A DNA stretch of 64,000 bases. It comes from Acetobacter estunensis (GTDB taxonomy: Bacteria > Pseudomonadota > Alphaproteobacteria > Acetobacterales > Acetobacteraceae). The DNA lies in contig NZ_JAHRDV010000002.1 of the NCBI RefSeq assembly GCF_019083805.1, positions 62,001 to 126,000 of the forward strand, read 5' to 3'. Position numbers and translations under genes: made by a program. Under the pieces are notes generated by a model. That model was given only the letters and a program-made list of their open reading frames with translations, did not search any database and was not told where the DNA came from. Below, in pieces: positions 56,442-64,000 of this stretch; the stretch's first letter is position 1; every line of letters starts with the position of its first letter.

Positions 56442-59123
56442 TCAAGTGGCGATTTTTTTCAGAGCATAAAGCGCGGACAGAGCCTCCCGCGGGGAAAGGT
56501 CATCGGGGTCGATATCGGCCAGTTTTTCGCGCAGTTCGTCCGGGATCGAAACTTCGCTGGACGGTTCGTTGTGCGCCGGTTGAGAGGAAGACGCCGCATC
56601 GAAAAGAGGGAGTGGCTGCGGCCCCGCTGTGTGCTCACGTTCCAGTTCCTTGAGCAAACGGGAGGCGCGCTCCACCACGGGAGCGGGAACGCCGGCAAGT
56701 TTTGCGACATGCACACCCCAGCTCCGCTTGGCGCTGCCGGATACGACTTCGTGCAGGAACACAACCTGCCCCTTCCAGTCCCGCACGGCCATGGTGTGGA
56801 GAGACAGCCGGGGGAGGCTTTCGGTCAGCCGGGCAAGTTCGTGGAAATGTGTGGCAAAGATGGCACGGCATCGCAGATTGGAGTGCAGTGCTTCCAGCAC
56901 GGCCCATGCAATCGAAAGACCGTCCAGCGTGGAGGTGCCGCGCCCGATCTCATCCACCACCACCAGAGATCGAGGACCGGCCTGATTGAGGATCGCGGCC
57001 GTTTCCGTCATTTCCACCATGAATGTCGAGCGACCCCGCGCCAGATCGTCCGCAGCCCCCACACGCGAGAACAGCCGGTCTACCGTCCCAAGATGGGCCG
57101 AGGTGGCAGGCACAGGCAGTCCGGCCTGTGCGAGAATCACGGCCAGCGCGTTCTGTCGCAAGAAGGTGGATTTGCCGGCCATGTTGGGCCCTGTCAGCAA
57201 CATAACGCGCTTTTCAGGGGAGAGGGAGCAGCTATTGGCCGCAAAGCGCACGCCAGAGCCAAGGGCCGCTTCCACAACGGGATGACGGCAGGCGACAAGT
57301 TCGAACGCCTCGCTTTCGTCCACCACTGGCCGGCACCATGTCTCGCCTGCTGCCAGAGAGGCGCAGGAGCGGATGACATCGGTCAACGCCAAAGCGCGGG
57401 CAAGCGCTGGTAGCTTGTCGTCATCCAGAGCGCGGGCGACAAGCGCTGCGAAAACCTGACGTTCGCGTGTCGCGGCACATTCCGCAGCAGCGGCAATTTC
57501 AGCGTCCAGCGCCGAGAGTTCCTCCGTGGCGAAACGCGCGAGGCTGGCCGTGCCCTGACGAAACTGAAGATCTTCGCGCGAGCGCAGACGGGCGCCGACG
57601 GCAGCCGGCACCTCGATGACATAACCAAGCTGGGCGTGATGCCGGATTTTCAGGCTGGTTATGCCGAACCGCTCACCATAATCGGCTTGTAGAGAGGCGA
57701 TGATCCGGCGCGAATCGTCACGCAGCGTGCGATGTGTGTCGAGTTCTTCGTCATAGCCCGGGGCAATGATGCCGCCATCTTCCAGTCGGGCCGGTAATTC
57801 ATCGGCAAGCGCGTCATTGAGTTCGTCGTGCAGGGCCGCACATTCCTGCAGGTCTCCAAGAACGCGCTTGATCAGTTCCGGTCGTTTTTCGTCACTGCCG
57901 TTGATTCGGGTGAGTTCCGTGGCGGCAAGGTGAGCGGCGGCGATGCCATCGCGCAGCGCGCCGAGATCGCGCGGTTGGCCACGGCCCACGGACAGGCGTC
58001 CCAAGGCGCGGTCGATATCGGGGGCGCTTCGCAGGATCGTGCGGAGATTTTCCGCTCGCACGCTGTCATGGCGCAGCCAGTCCCAGCAGGCCTGACGTGC
58101 GGCAATCCGCGCTGGATTTGTGAGCGGAGCTGCAATCCATGAAGCGAGCATCCGCGCGCCGGCGGCCGTGCTAGTGCGGTTCACGGTGGCAAACAGAGTG
58201 TGTTCGGTGCCGCCGTCACGAGCGCGGAGCAGATCAAGGCTCGCGCGGGTTGCCGGATCGAGACCCAGCGTGTCCTGATCCTCCTGCGGCATGGGCGGCG
58301 TGAGACGCGGCATGGCTCCCGCTTGCGAGCGCTTTACATAGTCCACGGCCATGAGAGCGGCGGTGGTTTCGGCATCGCTGAAGGTGCCGAAAGCGTCGAG
58401 GCTGGCGACATGAAAGCTCTCCGCCAGCCGTGCCCGTGCCGTGTCCGGGGAGGAAGGCGGTTCGCCTGGCGTGCGGCGAAGGTCGTATTCACCCAGATCA
58501 CGGTCTGGCGGGGCAAGGATCTCGGCGGGGTCCAGCCGCGCCAGCAGATGCCCCAGTTCCGCGTCCGTGCAGCGGGCAGTCTCGAACTGGCCGGTGGAAA
58601 TGTCGATCCATGCCGCGCCCCATTCTGGCAAGCCGCGTCGCGACGGTTCGGCCACCAGCGCCAGCAGGAGATTGGAGCGGCCGGGTTCCAGAAGTTCATC
58701 TTCGGTCAGGGTGCCGGGCGTGATCAGGCGGACGACGGCGCGCGGCAGAGGCCCCTTCTGGGCGGCAACCTTACCCTTTCCCTTCATTTTGGAGGGGGGA
58801 GTGGCCGTCTGTTCCGCGACGGCGACCCGAAAGCCGCGTCGGATGAGGCGGGAGAGATAGGCCTGTGCCGCACCAACCGGCACGCCGCACATGGGGATCG
58901 GCTCTCCACCATGCGAACCGCGTGCCGTCAGGGCGATGTCGAGCGCCGAGGCCGCAGCCGTCGCGTCGTCAAAGAACAGTTCGTAGAAATCGCCCATTCG
59001 AAAGAAGAGGAGAAATTCAGGGTTTTCGTTTTTCAGCGCAAACCATTGCGCCATGGCGGGCGAGGCACCTTCGGGAGAGGGGCGCTTGCTGGCGCCGGTC
59101 CGGGCGGGTTGCTCGTCAGTCAT
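56442..59123 (-). CDS. mutS: DNA mismatch repair protein MutS
   Basis: MutS recognises mismatches and starts repair. The N-terminal mismatch-binding domain has NPEFLLFFRMGDFYELFFDD; the C-terminal ATPase has Walker A LLTGPNMAGKSTFLRQ, DDLARGRSTFMVEM and EIGRGTSTLDGLSIAW, followed by the FATHFHELARL switch region. ATG 59123 gives 893 residues, normal for the family; a 39-residue upstream extension in frame is unlikely. It follows glnD on the same strand. Confidence 0.97.
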   Translation of the reverse strand: MTDEQPARTGASKRPSPEGASPAMAQWFALKNENPEFLLFFRMGDFYELFFDDATAAASALDIALTARGSHGGEPIPMCGVPVGAAQAYLSRLIRRGFRVAVAEQTATPPSKMKGKGKVAAQKGPLPRAVVRLITPGTLTEDELLEPGRSNLLLALVAEPSRRGLPEWGAAWIDISTGQFETARCTDAELGHLLARLDPAEILAPPDRDLGEYDLRRTPGEPPSSPDTARARLAESFHVASLDAFGTFSDAETTAALMAVDYVKRSQAGAMPRLTPPMPQEDQDTLGLDPATRASLDLLRARDGGTEHTLFATVNRTSTAAGARMLASWIAAPLTNPARIAARQACWDWLRHDSVRAENLRTILRSAPDIDRALGRLSVGRGQPRDLGALRDGIAAAHLAATELTRINGSDEKRPELIKRVLGDLQECAALHDELNDALADELPARLEDGGIIAPGYDEELDTHRTLRDDSRRIIASLQADYGERFGITSLKIRHHAQLGYVIEVPAAVGARLRSREDLQFRQGTASLARFATEELSALDAEIAAAAECAATRERQVFAALVARALDDDKLPALARALALTDVIRSCASLAAGETWCRPVVDESEAFELVACRHPVVEAALGSGVRFAANSCSLSPEKRVMLLTGPNMAGKSTFLRQNALAVILAQAGLPVPATSAHLGTVDRLFSRVGAADDLARGRSTFMVEMTETAAILNQAGPRSLVVVDEIGRGTSTLDGLSIAWAVLEALHSNLRCRAIFATHFHELARLTESLPRLSLHTMAVRDWKGQVVFLHEVVSGSAKRSWGVHVAKLAGVPAPVVERASRLLKELEREHTAGPQPLPLFDAASSSQPAHNEPSSEVSIPDELREKLADIDPDDLSPREALSALYALKKIAT

Positions 59124-59169
59124 GTCGGCGGTGATGTCCTGTTCGGTTATGGGGACAGAGGGAGCGGGG

Positions 59170-61128
59170 TCAGCCTTTCGGATGGCTAGCGTAGACAGCG
59201 ATGCCTTCCCACACACGCTTGACGTAGTTGCGCGTCTCATCGGTGGGGATCTGTTCGATCCAGTCGATCAGAGTATCCTGATCCGCGCCGGTCCGAGCCG
59301 GATCGCCTCGCTCTTCCAGCCATTGGGAGACGCGGTGCGGTCCGGCGTTATAGCCTGCCGTAGCGTAAGGCACGACACCATCGAATCGGGTGGCGACCTT
59401 TGAGAGATAGGCTGTGCCGAGTTGCATGTTGAGGCTGGGATCGTGCAACGCGGCAATACTGATCGGCCCCAGTCCCATACTGTGTGCCGTTTCCTCTGCC
59501 GTAGCCGGTAGAAGCTGCATGAGGCCGATGGCGTTGGACGGACTGACGGCGTCCGGATCGAAATTGCTTTCCTGACGCATGAGCGAGGGCACCAACCCAT
59601 CGGGCAGCGTGCTGCCGGGAGGTCGATAAGGCGCTGGCCAGCCATAATCGGGCAAAGCTGTGCCGGTGCGGCTCGCGGCGCGGGCGACACTCACGCCGAT
59701 GTCAGGCAGGCCGATGCGCTGGGCGAGCACGGCCAGAGCTTCCCGATCTTGCGGGTCAGTGTCCTGTACGAACAATACGTGCAGAAAGTCGCGAGCGTGC
59801 GTGCGGTCGTTCCATGACACGAGGATCTGGGCCGCACGGGCGAGGTCGCTGCCATCCAGCCGCACGGATACGGCTGTGGGATCGTGCTCGTTATGAGCTT
59901 CTGCTGCGAACCACTGGCGAATGGCGGATTGCAGCGCGTCCGGCACCCGGGCGGGTGCGAGCAGGGTGTTGCCGCTGTCCGACAGACGGGCGAGCGCCAT
60001 CTGGCCGTAGAATGTCTGGGGCTGGAGAGCCGCCTGCTGCCAGTCGGCACGGGCCGCTGTCATATCATTGGCTTCTAAGCGTGCCCGACCCAGCCAGTAA
60101 AAGCCGCCAGCATGGGTGTTCAGAGAGGGCGAGGCCGCTAGCTCGCGGAAAAAGCTGTCCGCCTGTTGCGGGTCATGCAGCGCCCGCAGAGCGATCCATC
60201 CGCTGAGAAAGGCCGAATCAGAGCGTTGGCGTCCTTCGATGCGTGTCGGATCATTCGCCATTGTGAGCGCGTCGCCGGGACGATTTTGCGTCAGAAGTGC
60301 GCGCGCCAGCGTATCCCGCTCGCGCCAGAAACGCCCCTGTTCCGCAGTGGTAGCGCGGCTCTCGGCATCGAACCCCCGCTGTTTCCACAATGCGAGTGCA
60401 TCGTCGAGGCGCTGGTTTTTCGCCAGCCAACGCGCATGGGCAAGGATGAGGGAGGGATCGTCCGCGTAGCGCTCAGGCACAGCGGCGAGAAGGGATTCGG
60501 CGGTGGAATCGTTGCGCCGGAAGGCCAGTTCAGCCTGAGCCAATGCAGCCCTGTCCGGGTCCAGCGAGGAAATGGTGGTCGCGGCTGCTGTCAGGTGGCC
60601 GTTGCGGATCTCTCGTTGAAAACGCGCCCAACTGTCGTCTGCCGTAAGCGCGGGCCCAAAGGTGGCTTTGACAGCGGCCGCGTCCTGTGGAGCGTCATTA
60701 CCATTGCGCCACGCCGCGCGGCCGGCGTCGCGAAAGGCGTCCATGCCACCAGCAATGGAAACGCAGCGCAGCAGGGCAGGGGCTGTCTTTGGCGGCTCGG
60801 CCCGGCAAAGATCGGCCGCCACATTGTCGTCCGGCTCGTTGACAAGCGCGTGTTCGTAGCGGGCGCGTATGACAGCCCAGCGCGGCCACACCGGGCGGGT
60901 GGCGAGAAAGTTGGCGTAGTCACGGGCGGGAATGGTGGACGCATTCGGCCCAACAAGACGCAGCCACGTGGTTAGGCGGGCCGCCACGTCATCGACCGGC
61001 CCAGTTGCTGCCGCCTGTTGAGGCTGCGGCCATGTTTGCGGAGGCGCGGTACTGGTCGCGCTCGATGGGGCACACGCGGAGAGTGTGAGAACGCAGGTGA
61101 GGGCGAGGCTGCGACGGCTGGGCTTCAT
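59170..61128 (-). CDS. Soluble lytic murein transglycosylase (Slt70-like lipoprotein)
   Basis: The enzyme cleaves peptidoglycan to 1,6-anhydroMurNAc products. The N-terminus has a signal ending in the lipobox LTLSAC, so it is probably an outer-membrane lipoprotein. A long helical superhelical U/L domain (residues ~70-480) precedes the SLT domain with catalytic E520 in LMRQESNFDPDAVS, then AIGLMQLLPATAEETA and ATAGYNAGP. The 652-residue length is typical of Slt. It would supply substrate for AnmK recycling. Confidence 0.92.
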   Translation of the reverse strand: MKPSRRSLALTCVLTLSACAPSSATSTAPPQTWPQPQQAAATGPVDDVAARLTTWLRLVGPNASTIPARDYANFLATRPVWPRWAVIRARYEHALVNEPDDNVAADLCRAEPPKTAPALLRCVSIAGGMDAFRDAGRAAWRNGNDAPQDAAAVKATFGPALTADDSWARFQREIRNGHLTAAATTISSLDPDRAALAQAELAFRRNDSTAESLLAAVPERYADDPSLILAHARWLAKNQRLDDALALWKQRGFDAESRATTAEQGRFWRERDTLARALLTQNRPGDALTMANDPTRIEGRQRSDSAFLSGWIALRALHDPQQADSFFRELAASPSLNTHAGGFYWLGRARLEANDMTAARADWQQAALQPQTFYGQMALARLSDSGNTLLAPARVPDALQSAIRQWFAAEAHNEHDPTAVSVRLDGSDLARAAQILVSWNDRTHARDFLHVLFVQDTDPQDREALAVLAQRIGLPDIGVSVARAASRTGTALPDYGWPAPYRPPGSTLPDGLVPSLMRQESNFDPDAVSPSNAIGLMQLLPATAEETAHSMGLGPISIAALHDPSLNMQLGTAYLSKVATRFDGVVPYATAGYNAGPHRVSQWLEERGDPARTGADQDTLIDWIEQIPTDETRNYVKRVWEGIAVYASHPKG

Positions 61129-61137
61129 TCCGTGGTG

Positions 61138-61728
61138 TTATCCCACATGAGAAAGAACTTCGCTGCCGCCATTGAAGATCAGTTCGATGGCCACGCCGAA
61201 CACCACGAGTAGACCGATCCACGCAATCCAGCGATAGCGATCGAGCAGTCGGGCGATGATCGTGGCGGCAAAGGCCATGAGCAGGATGGAAATGGCAAGC
61301 CCTGCGACCAGAACCTCCATGTGCTCACCCGCCGCACCGGCAACGGCCAGCACATTATCGAGGCTCATGGAAAGATCGGCCACGACAATCCGTCCGATGG
61401 CGGGCCACAGACCGCCGGGGGCTGTGCCGCCATCCTCGGCGTGCGTATCGGGCGTGCGCAGTTCCCGATACATCTTCCAGCAGACCCAGAGCAGCAGCAA
61501 TCCGCCCGCCAGCCGCAGGCCGATGATACCAAGCAATTGGGTGGCCACCAGCGCCAGCCCGAGACGGATGAGGGCGGCGGCGGCGACACCGACGAAAACC
61601 GCGATGCGTCTCTGTTTTCCCTCCAGACGCCGGACAGCCAGACCGACAACGACGGCGTTGTCTCCGGCAAGGGTTATGTCGATCAGGACGACCTGCAGAA
61701 GAGCGCCGAGGAAGGAAAGTGAAAGCAT
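61138..61728 (-). CDS. TerC/YjbE-family membrane protein
   Basis: The 196-residue protein has about six hydrophobic helices and the TerC family stretches IDITLAGDNAVVVGLAVRRL and ADLSMSLDNVLAVAGAA, each with the conserved acidic (D, N) residues inside membrane segments. TerC proteins are implicated in metal (Mn or Ca) efflux and co-translocational metalation; the exact role here is unknown. Six-helix length fits the short YjbE-like form. Start 61728 is plausible. Confidence 0.88.
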   Translation of the reverse strand: MLSLSFLGALLQVVLIDITLAGDNAVVVGLAVRRLEGKQRRIAVFVGVAAAALIRLGLALVATQLLGIIGLRLAGGLLLLWVCWKMYRELRTPDTHAEDGGTAPGGLWPAIGRIVVADLSMSLDNVLAVAGAAGEHMEVLVAGLAISILLMAFAATIIARLLDRYRWIAWIGLLVVFGVAIELIFNGGSEVLSHVG

Positions 61729-61797
61729 GGCCCCGCTATACCGCGAGATGCCGTGATCGGACCAGTGGCAAGATGATGATGCGCACTGCTCTTTTCG

Positions 61798-63228
61798 TCA
61801 TGCCTCGGGAGAATTGGATGAAATGACCCGGTGCTTCACCACCTCGCCCACAATAATGAGGGAGGGACTGCGGAAGTTCTCTTCCGTAACCTTTGCGGCC
61901 AGTGTGGCAAGATCCGCCGTGATAACCCGTTGATCCGGTCGTGTGCCGTGTTCGACCATGGCTGCGGGCCAATCGGGGGGAAGACCATGTTCGACCAGTC
62001 GTGAGCACAGACTCTCCACGCCACCGAGGCCCATATAGATCACGACGGTCTGTCCGCGCTGGGCGATGGTGTGCCATGGCAGGTCCAGTGTGCCGTCCGC
62101 TCGGGCATGGCCCGTCAGAAACAGACAGGACTGGGCACAGTCGCGATGTGTCAGTGGAATCCCCGCCGCCGCCGCGCAGCCATTGGCGGCCGAAATGCCG
62201 GGTATGACGCGAAACGGCACGCCCGCTTCCATCAGCGCTTCGATTTCCTCGCCGCCGCGTCCGAAGATGAACGGATCGCCCCCCTTGAGACGCAGCACCC
62301 GCTCGCCCGCCTTGGCGCGGCGGATCAGTTCGTCATTGATGGAAGGCTGGGGCAGGGCGTGATTGTTGCGCTGCTTGCCCACGAAGATACGCTCGGCATC
62401 GCGGCGCACGCGGTCGAGGATGTCAGCGGGAAGCAGGTGGTCATAAAGCACGCTGTCGGCGTTCTGCATCAGCCTGAGCGCGCCAAGGGTGAGAAGATCC
62501 GGGTTGCCCGGCCCTGCGCCCACGATCCAGACTTCGCCGCCGCCCGTATCCTCGCCCGCCAGTCGCTCCAGCGTGGCGCGCGCGGCGTCGTCTTCACCCG
62601 CCAGCGCTTGTTCTGCGCCCTTGCCATCGAGAAAGCGCTCCCAGACGCGGCGGCGGGTGTCAGGGGTGGGGTGGCGCGCGCCCACCATTTCGCGAGCGCC
62701 CTGCATGAATCGGGCGAGCCGATCTAGCCCTGCCGGCAGGAGCGCCTCTATCTGCTCACGCAGACGGCGGGCCAGAACGGGAGCCGCCCCCGACGTGGAG
62801 ATGGCGACCTGCACGGAACCACGTCGCACGATAGCGGGGGTGATGAAGGTGGAGGGCTCCGGATCGTCCACCGCGCAGACAGGCACATTCAGTTCGCGGG
62901 CCGTGGCTGCGACCATGCGGTTGACCGCCCGATCGTCCGTGGCGGCGAAGACTACGCGGCAATGACGTGCGTGGTCGGCCACCAGTTCCGGTGTTGCGCC
63001 TTGCGCAACATGATGGATGCGTCCGTTGAGTGCGTGCTGGATCAGTTCCGGGCACAGCGTGGGAGAAAGGACGGTCAGCCGGGCGTCGGTGGCCAGCAGA
63101 AGGGCGGCCTTGTTGGCGGCCACGGTGCCGCCGCCTACGACCAGCGCGCAGGCCGCCTCATCCATCCGCATGACGAGAGGGAACCAGGGGCTGTGAGATG
63201 AAGGCGTCAGGCTGTTGTGCTCGACCAT
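61798..63228 (-). CDS. cysG: Siroheme synthase (fused uroporphyrinogen-III methyltransferase, precorrin-2 dehydrogenase/ferrochelatase)
   Basis: CysG makes siroheme from uroporphyrinogen III for sulfite and nitrite reductases. The N-terminal part (about 1-205) has the NAD site CALVVGGGTVAANKAALLL and ISTSGAAPVLARRLREQIEA (dehydrogenase/chelatase). The C-terminal methyltransferase has WIVGAGPGNPDLLTLGALRL, RLKGGDPFIFGRGGEE, PGISAANGCAAAAGIPLTHR and TGHARADG. The 476-residue length matches the fused enterobacterial-type enzyme. Confidence 0.95.
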   Translation of the reverse strand: MVEHNSLTPSSHSPWFPLVMRMDEAACALVVGGGTVAANKAALLLATDARLTVLSPTLCPELIQHALNGRIHHVAQGATPELVADHARHCRVVFAATDDRAVNRMVAATARELNVPVCAVDDPEPSTFITPAIVRRGSVQVAISTSGAAPVLARRLREQIEALLPAGLDRLARFMQGAREMVGARHPTPDTRRRVWERFLDGKGAEQALAGEDDAARATLERLAGEDTGGGEVWIVGAGPGNPDLLTLGALRLMQNADSVLYDHLLPADILDRVRRDAERIFVGKQRNNHALPQPSINDELIRRAKAGERVLRLKGGDPFIFGRGGEEIEALMEAGVPFRVIPGISAANGCAAAAGIPLTHRDCAQSCLFLTGHARADGTLDLPWHTIAQRGQTVVIYMGLGGVESLCSRLVEHGLPPDWPAAMVEHGTRPDQRVITADLATLAAKVTEENFRSPSLIIVGEVVKHRVISSNSPEA

Positions 63229-63254
63229 GATGCGGTCAGTCGTCTCCGAATGGG

Positions 63255-63785
63255 TCAGTTGCGGCTGGCCAGCAGGCAGACCAGCGTGAAGATGCGCCGT
63301 GCGGTGGGGCGGTCCAGAGCGATCTTGCCAGACAGCCGTTCGATCAGCAGATCGGCGGCCTCGTCATGAATGCCCCGGCGTCCCATGTCGATGGCCTGCA
63401 CTTTTGCCCGGTTGCCTTCCTCCATGGCCGCTTCGAAGCTCTCGATCATCAGGGCGTAGTCCTTGATGAGGCTTCGAAACGGTGTGAGGGAAATCCCCTG
63501 CGCATGCAGTGCTACGTCTTCCTCGGTGCGGATGTCGAACACAAGCCCCGAATTGCCGCTGACGGCGATGTGCAGAATGAAAGGGCCGGTCAGGCCATGG
63601 GGACGGAAATGCGCGGTCTGGCACAGATCGAGGATCGCCTGCTCGCGATCCTTTCTGCGTTCGGGATGCGCATCTGTCGCGGGGTCGAGGGCGCAGTCGA
63701 GCACGACGGCCAGCAATGCGTCGGGCCGGTCGGAAGGGAGGGTGGGTTCGTCCCGCCGATTCCGGTGATGATGCAGAAGGGTCAC
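63255..63785 (-). CDS. UPF0262 family protein
   Basis: The 176-residue protein carries the UPF0262 sequence: QAILDLCQTAHFRPHG, LTPFRSLIKDYALMIESFEA, VQAIDMGRRGIHDEAADLLI and PTARRIFTLVCLLASR. This alphaproteobacterial family has no assigned function; it often lies beside hisD and arsC-like genes. GTG 63785 has GCGGAG nine bases upstream and gives a typical family length; the open frame continues to 63872. Confidence 0.85.
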   Translation of the reverse strand: MTLLHHHRNRRDEPTLPSDRPDALLAVVLDCALDPATDAHPERRKDREQAILDLCQTAHFRPHGLTGPFILHIAVSGNSGLVFDIRTEEDVALHAQGISLTPFRSLIKDYALMIESFEAAMEEGNRAKVQAIDMGRRGIHDEAADLLIERLSGKIALDRPTARRIFTLVCLLASRN

Positions 63786-64000
63786 GCCGGTTTCTCCGCC
63801 CGTTGGGTTGGCCCTTGTTTTGGTGGTGCGCCGTTTTTCCACGGAATGCGTCCGGCGGATAGTGTGGCACACCAGCGAAGGACAAATCTGCCTGAAAAAA
63901 GCGAACGGTGGGTAGAGGCACGAGTTGTACTTGTCAGGGTGCGTTCGAGTGCTTATGAGGAGCCGCCAACGGTCGGGAACCCGAGGCTCACTGCTACGAC
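63786..64000. other. Right end of window, no complete gene
   Basis: The ~215 bases upstream of the UPF0262 gene contain no complete gene. Part is an in-frame upstream extension of that gene; the rest may belong to its promoter or to a neighbouring gene beyond the window. Confidence 0.35.

Noticed and set aside
58200-59189. Long plus-strand frame opposite mutS
   Set aside because: Shadow of mutS; Gly/Arg-rich with no domain.

Overview
The window is about 64 kb of GC-rich chromosomal DNA. Its gene content and protein sequences point to an alphaproteobacterium, most likely an acetic acid bacterium (Acetobacteraceae). This rests on the GatCAB tRNA amidotransferase, a UPF0262 protein, long glnD and mutS genes, an acetate kinase, a fused siroheme synthase, tRNAs with encoded CCA and a flavin-dependent oleate hydratase. 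Genus and species cannot be read from the sequence alone.

Bases 1-18480 are mostly core chromosome: the end of nadD, rsfS, a THUMP-type RNA methyltransferase and rlmH; a 47-residue-repeat protein resembling DUF4214; a zinc-ribbon membrane protein; a LysR regulator; a glycine/proline-rich lipoprotein; an aquaporin with altered NPA motifs; oleate hydratase; tRNA-Thr(TGT); mlaE-mlaF-anmK; ugd; ackA. A gene-poor stretch with small ORFs and an HTH protein follows.

Bases 18604-32183 form a 13.6-kb integrative and mobilizable element in the 3' end of a tRNA-Ser(CGA) gene. A 14-bp direct repeat of the tRNA 3' end marks both borders. The complete element genes are on the minus strand: a P4-type tyrosine integrase, a membrane protein of unknown function, an AlpA-like regulator, a hypothetical protein, a ribbon-helix-helix protein, a VirD4/TraD coupling protein, a MobF relaxase-helicase, an SRA-like/HNH nuclease, and a 946-residue protein joining a GT4 glycosyltransferase, a trypsin-like protease and a nucleoside-phosphorylase-like domain. 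A decayed IS5-family element (plus strand) sits at the 3' end of that last gene. No mating-pair (T4SS) genes are present, so the element should depend on a helper. The nuclease and the three-domain protein look like anti-phage or conflict cargo and are the most novel content of the window.

Bases 32261-64000 return to core genes: rplU-rpmA-obgE-proB, gatCAB, ruvX, a DUF2336-like gene overlapping a degenerate GGDEF gene, dapD-dapE with a membrane protein, a minus-strand cluster of rsmB, glycan genes and rpe, two co-directional unknown genes, glnD, mutS, a soluble lytic transglycosylase, a TerC-family protein, cysG and a UPF0262 gene.
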